Source: SURF-43 sp964628985
GTDB taxonomy: Bacteria > Chloroflexota > Dehalococcoidia > UBA2979
Direction of reading: 5' to 3'
NCBI GenBank assembly: GCA_964628985.1
Contig: CAZVNJ010000005.1
Span: 32,766 to 96,765 of the forward strand
DNA: 64,000 bases
Positions 1 through 7,257 of this stretch are shown here, piece by piece. A program made the position numbers and the translations under genes. The notes beneath the pieces were generated by a model, which was given only the letters and a program-made list of their open reading frames with translations, did no database searches and had not been told where the DNA came from. The first letter of the stretch is position 1; every line of letters starts with the position of its first letter.

Positions 1-613
1 TGCCGCCCGCGACCGCGATGACGATCGCGCGCGTCGTCCCGGGCCAGGCGCGGACGAAGACCAGGAGGATACCTGCGGCCACGAAGAGCACGGCGAGTTC
101 CGTGCCGGACCATGCGGTGGCCAAGAAGAGCGCGGCGAAGACGCCCCAGAGCAGCGGGTCGCGCTTGTTCGTGCCGCGTGCGAGTCGATAGGCGGCAGCC
201 GCGATGATGGCGATGACGACGGCGCCGATTCCGTAGAAGAGCGCCTGCACCCAGGGGAGCCCTCCGAAGGCAACGTAGAGCCACGAGAGCCCAAGCACCA
301 TGAGGAAGGAAGGCAGGATGAAGGCGAAGCCGACGAGGGTGGCACCGCGCACGCCGTATTCGAAGTAGCCGATCGCGATTGCCGCCTGGGCGGCGAGGGG
401 CCCGGGCATGACCTGGGCCAGGGCCAGCGAAAGGTTGTAGGTGTCTTCGTCGATCGCCTGTCGCTGTTCGACGAGGTCGCGCCGCATGTAGGCGACGAGG
501 GCCGCCGGCCCACCGAAGCCGAGTGTCCCCAGCCGGAGGAAGTAGCGGACAAGGGCTCGCAACGGAATTCGCGTGACGGCCGAGGACTCGGAGTCAACGG
601 GGGTCTCGGTCAT
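1..613 (-). CDS. chrA: Chromate transporter ChrA, N-terminal part (runs off window)
   Basis: The reverse strand reads from ATG at 613 to the window edge without a stop (204 residues), so the C-terminal part is missing. The protein is very hydrophobic. It carries the ChrA-family signature LGFGGPAAL at residues 31-39 and the PGPLAAQ motif at 70-76, followed by at least four membrane segments. ChrA proteins export chromate by proton antiport across the cytoplasmic membrane. An upstream GAGGAGGGAGGC stretch gives a good ribosome binding site. The family assignment is firm; chromate specificity is inferred from the family only. Confidence 0.85.
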   Translation of the reverse strand, partial: MTETPVDSESSAVTRIPLRALVRYFLRLGTLGFGGPAALVAYMRRDLVEQRQAIDEDTYNLSLALAQVMPGPLAAQAAIAIGYFEYGVRGATLVGFAFILPSFLMVLGLSWLYVAFGGLPWVQALFYGIGAVVIAIIAAAAYRLARGTNKRDPLLWGVFAALFLATAWSGTELAVLFVAAGILLVFVRAWPGTTRAIVIAVAGG

Positions 614-772
614 GCCTCCCTCCTCATCCTGTCCAACGCCCCGGCGTCGTCGTCTGGCGGCGGGCCACGTCGGCGCCACATCGCCGTCGGCCGGACCGCC
701 AAGGGCACAGAGCATAGGCGTGGCGCGAAGGGAGGAGGGGTGCCGAGAGAATGATGCGAGGCTGGTCCTCCG

Positions 773-1369
773 TCAGGCGGTGCGCGGCCAGCCGGGTGGG
801 AGGTCGCCGACGGAGCCAGCGGTGGGGGTCCAGAGCTGGCGTTCCTCGATGCCGGCAGCGCGATAGCGCATGGCGTTGTGGTAGTAGCCGCCGGTGCGAT
901 TGTCGCCAGGTTGCTGGGCGGCTCGGCGGCGCTGGAGTTGGTCAGGACGGGCCGGTGTTGAGACACCGGGGATGCCGAGGACGAGTGATCCGGTGCGAAT
1001 CGTCTCGCGCGGAGAAACGAGGGCCCCAGCACCAACGATGCATTCATCCTCTACGACCGCATCGTCCAGGATGGTGCAGTTGTTGCCGAGAAGCACCCAG
1101 TTGCCAATGACCTTGCCGTGGACGACGGCTGAGTGGCCGATCGTGATGTTGTTGTGGAGCGTGAGCCCTCCCCCGGAATGGAGGACGACGTTGTCCTCGA
1201 TATGGACGTCGTTGCCGATCCGGATCGGGGCGAAGTCTGCACGGATCACCGCACCCGGCCAGACTGTGGAACGCTCGCCGATAACGACGTCCCCGATCAC
1301 GAAGGAACCGGGCCCGATCCAGGCGGTGGGGTGCACCTGCGGTGTCTTTCCCTCGATGGAGAAGAGCAT
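773..1369 (-). CDS. Gamma-class carbonic anhydrase-like hexapeptide-repeat protein
   Basis: This 198-residue protein is a left-handed beta-helix of the gamma-carbonic anhydrase/YrdA/PaaY family. Hexapeptide repeats run from about residue 12 to 140. The three metal-binding histidines are in place: H64 (in VVLHSGG), H79 and H84 (in GHSAVVHG). The family binds Zn or Fe at trimer interfaces. Some members hydrate CO2 and others have no proven activity. A tail of about 45 residues rich in Arg and Pro follows the helix and is longer than usual. The gene is transcribed toward chrA but separated by 159 bp, so an operon is not certain. Confidence 0.85.
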   Translation of the reverse strand: MLFSIEGKTPQVHPTAWIGPGSFVIGDVVIGERSTVWPGAVIRADFAPIRIGNDVHIEDNVVLHSGGGLTLHNNITIGHSAVVHGKVIGNWVLLGNNCTILDDAVVEDECIVGAGALVSPRETIRTGSLVLGIPGVSTPARPDQLQRRRAAQQPGDNRTGGYYHNAMRYRAAGIEERQLWTPTAGSVGDLPPGWPRTA

Positions 1370-1747
1370 GGCCTCACCTCATCGTTCTCTGTGATCAGTA
1401 CATGGAGCGCGCGTGGGTCGGGAGTGTCCCATCGGCTGGAGCCTAGTTGGCCGGTCCGGCGTTCGCCAACTGGTAGGCCCGACTTCTGACGGCGGTCGCC
1501 GCCGGCTGGACAGGTGAGGATGCGCCCGCGCTGGGCGCGGAATAGGCCAGACCAACAGGCGGTACGGGCCAATGCACTGGCCGAGGCCGAGGGCCGACGC
1601 TTCCCAAGCCGCGACCCCAAAATGCTGAATAGGGGGCAGTGCCCCAGTGCTCCTCGTCATCGTAGGAGTCGTGACGATGGTCACCCCTTCATCGGATGAA
1701 CTCGACATCCGCAGGACGCATCATCACCTCAACGAGGTGGCATCGAT
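1370..1747. other. Divergent intergenic region with a stem-loop
   Basis: No gene was recognised between the divergent carbonic anhydrase and metal ATPase genes. A stem-loop at 1441-1478 pairs GCCTAGTTGGC with GCCAACT and TAGGC, with a two-base bulge. It has no T-run, so a terminator role is unproven. The ATPase leader hairpin at 1725-1739 is listed separately. Confidence 0.4.
1725..1739 (+). promoter_or_regulatory. Leader hairpin covering the Shine-Dalgarno of the metal ATPase
   Basis: CACCTC-AAC-GAGGTG forms a perfect 6-bp hairpin. Its 3' arm is the ribosome binding site (GAGGTGG), 9-14 bases before the ATG at 1748. The structure could limit translation of the ATPase. Pairing is seen directly; a regulatory role is inferred. 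Confidence 0.45.
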
Positions 1748-3691
1748 ATGACCCAACTGCCCGCCATAGAGGCGCCTTCCTATCCCACCGAGGTTGACCG
1801 CGAGGCGGACGAATTCGAGTCTGGGATCTCGAGGCTGGACCTGGCACGCATCGCCTTTGTTGCGCTCGCTGCTGCCGGATCTTGGTGTGTGAATGACGCC
1901 TATCGCTCACTCCTCATCCCCGCCGGCATTGGAGTGATCGTCGTGGGGGCATGGCCGATGCTCCTCGAAGCCGCAGGACATCTGCGCGAGCGCCGGATGA
2001 CGATGGAGCTTTCGATGCTCCTGGCGCTGCTGGCTGCCCTCGCCACAGGCTCTGTCTTCGTCGCGCTGATGATCACCGCGTTCGTCCTGATCGCGGAGGT
2101 CCTGGAGGGGCTGGCAGTCACCCGTGGGCGGCATGCCATCCGAGATCTGCTGGCCTACCTGCCGCCTACTGCCCTCGTACGACGAGAGGGTCAGACGGAG
2201 GAAGTGCCGCTGAGCGAGGTGTCCGTCGGCGATCGCGTCCTGGTCAACCCTGGCGCGAGCGTCCCGGTGGATGGGAGCGTGCTGGCGGGACGCTCGTTCG
2301 TCGACGAGGCGACGATCACGGGGGAGCCGCTGGCGGTTGAGAAGATCGTGGGGTCGACCGTATTCGCGGGCACGATGAACCAGCGTGGCGCGCTTGAGAT
2401 TTCGGCTGAGCGGGTCGGCCGGGACTCTGCCTTCGGGAAGATCGTCGAGGCGGTGGAACACGCGGAGCGATCCCGCGCACCCGTGCAGCGGACCGCCGAC
2501 CGGTACGCCGGCTATCTGGTCTACTTCGCGCTCGGTGGCGCGGCCGTCACGTTCCTGCTGACGCGCGACCCGCGGGCCACGATCTCGGTCATCATTGTGG
2601 CGGGCGCCTGCGGGATCGCCGCAGGTACGCCGCTCGCCATCTTGGGAGGGATCGGACGCGCCGCGCGGCAAGGCTCGATCATCAAGGGCGGCCGGTACCT
2701 CGAGGCGCTCTGGGCCGTGGACACCGTCGTCCTCGACAAGACGGGCACGCTCACCTACGGCACCCCTACGGTGAGTGCCGTCATACCGAACGCGGGGCAT
2801 AGTGCGTCCGAAGTCCTGGAGCTCGCGGCGATCGCCGAAGCACGCAGCGAGCATCCGCTCGCGGCTGCCATCCTGGACTACGCGAGGGACGCCGGCATCA
2901 GCCCGCAAGAACCACAGGAAGTCCTCACGCAGCCGGGGCGCGGTGTCATGGCGGTCGCGGATGGTGTTTCGATCATCGCAGGGACGCGTCACTACGTGGA
3001 GGGACACGGCATCGCGGTCAACGAGGATCTCGGCGGCCCGGAGCAGGCGGCGGCTTCGGAAATCCTCGTGGCACGCGGCACGCGACTCGTCGGGGCGATC
3101 TACGTCGCAGACCGGCTGCGCGACGAGGCGGGCGAGGCCGTCCGGGCGCTCCACGCGATGGGCATCCGCACCCTGCTCCTTACCGGCGACCGCGAAGGTG
3201 CCGCGCGATCGATCGCAGAGCAACTCGGAGTCGGAGGATGGGAAGGCGGAATGCTTCCGGAGCGGAAGCGGGAACGCATCCGCGCACTCGTCAGCAGCGG
3301 CAGAACGGTCGCGATGATTGGGGACGGTGTGAACGACGCCCCGGCGCTCGCAGAGGCGAGTGTCGGGATCGCGATGGGGTCTGGCACCGACGTAACTCGC
3401 GAGAGTGCCGACGTCGTCCTGATCGGCAATGACTTGTCGCGGTTCGTGGAGACACTGCGGACAGCACGCCGAGTGCGCCGGACCATCCGCCAGAATTTTG
3501 TTGGGACGATCGCGATCGACGTGCTCGGCATGGGCCTCGCGGCGCTGGGGCTGCTGGGCCCGCTGCTCGCCGCGGCCATCCACCTGACGCAGGAACTCGC
3601 GTTCATCCTGAATTCGGCGCGCTTGCTTCCTCCGCCCCTGCGGAATCAAGTTAATGAGGCGCGTCCGACGACTCGGCCCCACCGAGGGTAG
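1748..3691 (+). CDS. Heavy-metal-type P-type ATPase with atypical transmembrane metal site
   Basis: This 647-residue protein is a P1B-like ATPase. It has the actuator motif TGEP (191-194), phosphorylation motif DKTGTLT (330-336), the HP dipeptide typical of P1B enzymes (EHPLA, 370-371) and hinge motif GDGVNDA (526-532). The membrane metal site normally reads CPC; here the aligned stretch is GACGIAAGTP (286-295), so only one cysteine remains. No N-terminal HMA metal-binding domain is seen; the first 30 residues are acidic. It probably exports a metal cation, but the specificity cannot be read from the sequence. Its SD lies in a small hairpin. Confidence 0.88.
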   Translation: MTQLPAIEAPSYPTEVDREADEFESGISRLDLARIAFVALAAAGSWCVNDAYRSLLIPAGIGVIVVGAWPMLLEAAGHLRERRMTMELSMLLALLAALATGSVFVALMITAFVLIAEVLEGLAVTRGRHAIRDLLAYLPPTALVRREGQTEEVPLSEVSVGDRVLVNPGASVPVDGSVLAGRSFVDEATITGEPLAVEKIVGSTVFAGTMNQRGALEISAERVGRDSAFGKIVEAVEHAERSRAPVQRTADRYAGYLVYFALGGAAVTFLLTRDPRATISVIIVAGACGIAAGTPLAILGGIGRAARQGSIIKGGRYLEALWAVDTVVLDKTGTLTYGTPTVSAVIPNAGHSASEVLELAAIAEARSEHPLAAAILDYARDAGISPQEPQEVLTQPGRGVMAVADGVSIIAGTRHYVEGHGIAVNEDLGGPEQAAASEILVARGTRLVGAIYVADRLRDEAGEAVRALHAMGIRTLLLTGDREGAARSIAEQLGVGGWEGGMLPERKRERIRALVSSGRTVAMIGDGVNDAPALAEASVGIAMGSGTDVTRESADVVLIGNDLSRFVETLRTARRVRRTIRQNFVGTIAIDVLGMGLAALGLLGPLLAAAIHLTQELAFILNSARLLPPPLRNQVNEARPTTRPHRG

Positions 3692-3732
3692 GGCGCCCGG
3701 CCACCGAGGGAGCCTCGAACATCACATCACCG

Positions 3733-4026
3733 GTGCATCTTAAGGCCGCTCGCGCCGAGGGCGGGAGGCCGATCATAGCGATGCCCTCCATCACTTCGGA
3801 CGGCACAACGTCACGGATCGTCTCGCGCCTCGGAGCAGGTGCTGGCGTGGTGACCACGCGAGGACACGTCCACTTCGTCGTCACGGAGTTCGGCATCGCG
3901 GACCTCCATGGACGGACCGTGCGCGACCGCGCCCAGAGCCTCGTCCGCATTGCAGCCCCGCAGTTCCGAGAACATCTCGCCCGCGAAGCGGCCGATCTCT
4001 ACGGGTTTCGACTCCTGGTCGATTAG
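3733..4026 (+). pseudogene. C-terminal fragment of an acetyl-CoA hydrolase / CoA-transferase
   Basis: The 97 codons match only the C-terminal domain of the acetyl-CoA hydrolase/4-hydroxybutyrate CoA-transferase family, with the typical stretches GRPIIAMPS, TTRGHVHFVVTEFGIADL and LAREAADLYG. Full-length enzymes are about 430 residues or more, so the catalytic N-terminal part is absent. In the same frame, stop codons lie at 3652-3657, and the ATPase gene occupies the upstream DNA. The GTG at 3733 has no convincing ribosome binding site. This is most simply a decayed remnant left by a deletion whose joint lies between about 3655 and 3750. Confidence 0.75.
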
Positions 4027-4050
4027 CCGTCATCGAGCTGTACAAGGTCC

Positions 4051-4070
4051 CCCTCCGCCGAACCGGAGGG
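4051..4070. terminator. Stem-loop between convergent genes
   Basis: CCCTCCG and CGGAGGG pair around a 6-base loop between the CoA-transferase remnant on the plus strand and the response regulator on the minus strand. There is no T-run. Confidence 0.4.
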
Positions 4071-4095
4071 CGCGGGACGTGTGACTGCTCAGGGC

Positions 4096-4488
4096 TCAGC
4101 CCGTCGAACGGGTCACGCCTGTGGCGTCTCCGGTGACAGGCCTGATAAGCCGGTAGACCGCTTCGATGAGTCGGTCGAGATCGAAGGGCTTGCCGAGTGC
4201 GGCCTCGGCACCGAGTTCGGCGCGAGCGGTCTCCGCGCCGTAGGCAGAAAGGATGAGAGTCGGGACAAGGTGGCCGCGGCGCCTGATCTCCCGGTAGGTG
4301 GCGGTGCCGTCCATCTCAGGCATACGGAGGTCGAGTACCAGTGCATCGACAGGGGAGTCCTCGAGTTGGCGGAGTGCGAGTAGCCCACTGTTGGCGGTGA
4401 TGACGTGCCAGCCTTCGGACTCGAAGGTACTGGCGATCAGACGCAGCAGGGCTTCGTCGTCATCGACGATGAGGATGCGGGGCGGCAC
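4096..4488 (-). CDS. Single-domain response regulator (CheY-like)
   Basis: This 130-residue receiver domain has no output domain. Acidic pocket residues D9-D11, the phosphoacceptor D53 (in LVLDLRMPEMDG) and K100 (in GKPFD) are all present, so it should be phosphorylatable. It starts 6 bases after the stop of the histidine kinase gene at 4495-6021, which makes that kinase its likely partner. Similar single-domain regulators ending in a KPFDLD motif occur at 41455-41859 and 52923-53318. The target is unknown. Confidence 0.9.
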   Translation of the reverse strand: MPPRILIVDDDEALLRLIASTFESEGWHVITANSGLLALRQLEDSPVDALVLDLRMPEMDGTATYREIRRRGHLVPTLILSAYGAETARAELGAEAALGKPFDLDRLIEAVYRLIRPVTGDATGVTRSTG

Positions 4489-4494
4489 GAGCGG

Positions 4495-6021
4495 TCAGCG
4501 CCCTCTCCCGGTGCCGCTCGGCGCGTGGGTCAGGTCGCCGCTCGGGGCGACACGGCACGGAATGGAGAGCCAGAAGTCGCTGCCACCCTGGGGGCGGGGG
4601 GCCGCTTGGATGTGGCCCCCGAGGGCCTCAGCGGCGACGCGACAGACCGTGAGCCCCAGCCCCATTCCGGGCGAGGTGAGCGCCGTGGCTTCACCTCGGA
4701 AGAACGGCTCGAAGATATGCGCGGAGGCGGCGGAGTCGATGCCCGGGCCATGGTCGAGCACGTGGACCTCAAGGGCCCGGGTACCCGCTGCGTCAGTGGC
4801 CTCACGCAACTCAAGATCGATCGGCAGGTGCGGCGGACTGTACTTGTGGGCATTGCTGAGGAGGTTCTCAAGGATCAGGGCCAGGAGCGCCGGGTCGGAC
4901 GCAACATGCGCGCTGTGGAAGGGGTAAGCGGACCGGACCGTGCGCGGGCCAAACTGCTGCCGGACATCCGCGAGGATGCGCTCGCAAAGGGGGACGAGGT
5001 CAACATCAGTCAGGGTGACGCTGCCACCGTCGTTGACCCGGGTGAGGAGCAGCAGGTTTTCGATGACGTGGAGAAGGCGTTGACCCTGCCCGGCGAGGTC
5101 AGTGAGCGCCTGGACGCTGGCACTCTCGGCAAGCCGCCCGCGTCTCCGCAGCAGGAGCTGGGCGTTGCCGACGATCACGGTGAGTGGGGTCCGAAGCTCG
5201 TGGGAGATGAGCCCGATGAAGCGATCCTTGGTGGCCATGGCCTCGCGGCGCGCCTCCTCGGCGGCCACCTGGGCGGAGATGTCCCGGGCGATCTTGGACG
5301 CGCCGATGATGCGGCCGTGACTGTCCTTGACCGGCGAGACAGTCAGGGAGATGGGGACGAGCGTGCCGTCCTTGCGCCTTCGCTGCGTCTGGAAGTGGTC
5401 GATGCGTTCGCCCCGCCGAATGCGGCGCAGGACCTCGTCTTCCTCCGTCTGGCGGTCCTCTGGGATGATGCGGCGGATCGATTGGCCGACCATTTCCTGG
5501 GCGGTGTACCCGAAGAGACGCTCGGCTGCGTCGTTCCACGACTCGACGATGCCGTCCAGGGTCTTGCTGACGATGGCGTCGTCCGATGAGGAGACGACGG
5601 CGCTCAGGTGGAACGCCCGCCGCTCGATCTCGCGCATCCCAGTGACGTCCCGGGTGAGGCAGCGGGTGTGGATGAACTTGCCATTGCGCCGCAGGACGCT
5701 CGACGTGATCCGGACTTCTTTCAGGGAGCCGTCGCGACAGCGAAGGACGGCCGGATAGTCACGAAGGGTCTCTCCGGCCTTGAGGCGCTGAAGGATATCG
5801 GCAATCACGCGCTCGTCAGCATGGAACGAAGCGATGTTGCGGCCGATGTACTCCTCTTCGGTGTAGCCAAGGAGTGCAAGCTCGGCGCGGTTTGCAGCCA
5901 GAATGGTGCCGTCATACCCCACCCAGTGGAAGGGTAGATCGGCGTTATCAAAGAAGTCCTTCAGGTCGTCATCCGCGAGCACTGAGGATCCCTCCGCCCG
6001 TGGGGGATGACGAATGACCAT
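4495..6021 (-). CDS. PAS-PAS hybrid-free sensor histidine kinase
   Basis: This 508-residue kinase has no obvious membrane segment, so it is probably a cytoplasmic sensor. Two PAS domains (about 20-135 and 138-255) precede a HisKA domain with the phosphorylated H274 (in ISHELRTPL) and an HATPase domain with N-box (ENLLSNAHKYSP) and G-box (GMGLGLTV). The start at 6021 is chosen because GGAGGG lies 6 bases upstream; reading further upstream in frame would run into the riboswitch region. It is followed directly by a single-domain response regulator. The ligand of the PAS domains is not known. Confidence 0.9.
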   Translation of the reverse strand: MVIRHPPRAEGSSVLADDDLKDFFDNADLPFHWVGYDGTILAANRAELALLGYTEEEYIGRNIASFHADERVIADILQRLKAGETLRDYPAVLRCRDGSLKEVRITSSVLRRNGKFIHTRCLTRDVTGMREIERRAFHLSAVVSSSDDAIVSKTLDGIVESWNDAAERLFGYTAQEMVGQSIRRIIPEDRQTEEDEVLRRIRRGERIDHFQTQRRRKDGTLVPISLTVSPVKDSHGRIIGASKIARDISAQVAAEEARREAMATKDRFIGLISHELRTPLTVIVGNAQLLLRRRGRLAESASVQALTDLAGQGQRLLHVIENLLLLTRVNDGGSVTLTDVDLVPLCERILADVRQQFGPRTVRSAYPFHSAHVASDPALLALILENLLSNAHKYSPPHLPIDLELREATDAAGTRALEVHVLDHGPGIDSAASAHIFEPFFRGEATALTSPGMGLGLTVCRVAAEALGGHIQAAPRPQGGSDFWLSIPCRVAPSGDLTHAPSGTGRGR

Positions 6022-6126
6022 TGCAGCCCTCCGACCACCTGAGGCCGACGGTAGTGACGGGCCCGTTGCAAATGCATAACCAGTAGCACGAAACCGATTC
6101 AATGACTCCTGGAGAAGTTTGACCGG

Positions 6127-6262
6127 GCTCATGGCCCTCGGTAGAGTCGCGTCGATCCTTCGAGGAAGCCGGTGTGATTCCGGCGCGGTCGCGCCACTGT
6201 GAGGGCCCGCGTTGAGCGGGCCGCGAGTCAGACCCTCGACAGCGATCACCGCCAGAATGGGA
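6127..6262 (+). promoter_or_regulatory. Cobalamin riboswitch upstream of cbtB
   Basis: The leader contains the conserved order of cobalamin aptamer elements: GAAGCCGGTGTGATTCCGGC (6164-6183), GCGGTCGCGCCACTGTGA (6185-6202), a GGCCCGC/GCGGGCC hairpin (6204-6222) and a B12-box-like GCGAGTCAGACC (6223-6234). It ends about 25 bases before cbtB, whose SD follows. It is expected to shut off cobalt transport and cobaltochelatase genes when cobalamin is plentiful. Boundaries are approximate. Confidence 0.9.
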
Positions 6263-6285
6263 CGCGAGATCCCGAGGAGGCTCCG

Positions 6286-6504
6286 ATGGCCCTGTCCGCC
6301 CAGCCTGTCGCCGCACCTGCCCCAGCGTTGCCAACGATCCCGCTACGCGACGCGTTGCCGTGGGCAGCATTCGCAGCGGTGACCGGCCTCGCGCTGCTCT
6401 ACTTCGTGGGGATCGAGCAGAGCGCAGTGTCCGTGTTCTCCGGCTCATGGGTGCATGAGTTCGTGCACGACGCAAGGCACCTCGCCGGTCTGCCCTGCCA
6501 CTAG
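6286..6504 (+). CDS. cbtB: CbtB, small subunit of a predicted cobalt transporter
   Basis: This 72-residue protein has one membrane helix (about 23-42) and a C-terminal His-rich tail (H54, H58, H61, H71 within WVHEFVHDARHLAGLPCH), the hallmark of CbtB, thought to bind cobalt. The ATG at 6286 follows GAGGAGG by 5 bases. An upstream in-frame GTG at 6199 is rejected because it lies inside the riboswitch. cbtA follows after 9 bases. The CbtAB role in cobalt uptake is predicted from riboswitch control in many genomes. Confidence 0.92.
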   Translation: MALSAQPVAAPAPALPTIPLRDALPWAAFAAVTGLALLYFVGIEQSAVSVFSGSWVHEFVHDARHLAGLPCH

Positions 6505-6513
6505 GAGTCCCCG

Positions 6514-7242
6514 ATGAGCATGCGGGACCTGTTGGTCCGCGGGCTGCTCGCGGGCCTAGTCGCTGCCGTATTCGCGTTCGCGTTCGCCGTTGTGGTCGGG
6601 GAGCCTGCTGTGGCCGACGCGATCGCGTTCGAGGAGACCTCGGCTGACGGGCACGCCGACGAGGCCGTGGTCAGCCGCCGGGTGCAGCAGACGCTGGGCC
6701 TCGGGGCGGGGCTTGCGGTGCTCGGAGCGGCCTACGGGGGCTTCTACGCGGTGGCGTTCGCGGCGGCCTCAGGGCGGCTGGGGGTGGGGGTGCGTGGCAC
6801 GGCGCTGTATGTGGCGCTGGCCGGGTGGGCGGCCGTCGTCCTCGTACCGTTCCTCAAGTACCCGGCGAACCCTCCGGCTGTGGGGGACCCAGAGACGATC
6901 GCACGGCGGACATTCCTGCATCTGGTGATGATCCTGCTCGCGGTCCCGGCAGTGGTCGGCGCGACGATGCTGCAGCGGCGGCTGGCGCAGACACGCTCGG
7001 GGTGGGACGCCTCGATGCTGGCAGCGGCGCCGCTGCTGCTCGTCGTAGGCGCGGCCTACCTCGTCATGCCCGGGGTCGACGAGGTGGCAGGCGGGTTCCC
7101 AGCGTCCTCGCTGTGGCGGTTCCGGATCGCGGCGCTCGGTACACAACTGGTGCTGTGGTCGGCGATCGGCCTCGTGTTTGGCGTGCTGGCCGAGCGGTCG
7201 CTGAGGCGCACGGGTGCGCTCCGGCCCGCGGTCGCACCCTGA
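6514..7242 (+). CDS. cbtA: CbtA, membrane subunit of a predicted cobalt transporter
   Basis: This 242-residue membrane protein has about six helices. It starts with MSMRDLLVRGLLAGLVAAVF, typical of CbtA, and has an AGG-containing SD 8 bases upstream. It sits between cbtB and cobN under the cobalamin riboswitch. Known family context: CbtA and CbtB form an alternative cobalt importer in bacteria lacking CbiMNQO. An acidic/histidine stretch near residues 39-51 (EETSADGHADEAV) could take part in metal handling, but that is inference. Confidence 0.9.
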   Translation: MSMRDLLVRGLLAGLVAAVFAFAFAVVVGEPAVADAIAFEETSADGHADEAVVSRRVQQTLGLGAGLAVLGAAYGGFYAVAFAAASGRLGVGVRGTALYVALAGWAAVVLVPFLKYPANPPAVGDPETIARRTFLHLVMILLAVPAVVGATMLQRRLAQTRSGWDASMLAAAPLLLVVGAAYLVMPGVDEVAGGFPASSLWRFRIAALGTQLVLWSAIGLVFGVLAERSLRRTGALRPAVAP

Positions 7243-7257
7243 CCAGGGCGGACCCCC

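Noticed and set aside
1907..3682. Long open frame (591 codons) antisense to the metal ATPase
   Set aside because: Its sequence is Arg/Asp/His-rich without any family motif and it mirrors the GC-rich codon use of the ATPase gene, which has all catalytic motifs.
6199..6285. Longer N-terminus for CbtB
   Set aside because: It would translate the cobalamin riboswitch; the ATG at 6286 has GAGGAGG and gives the normal CbtB length.
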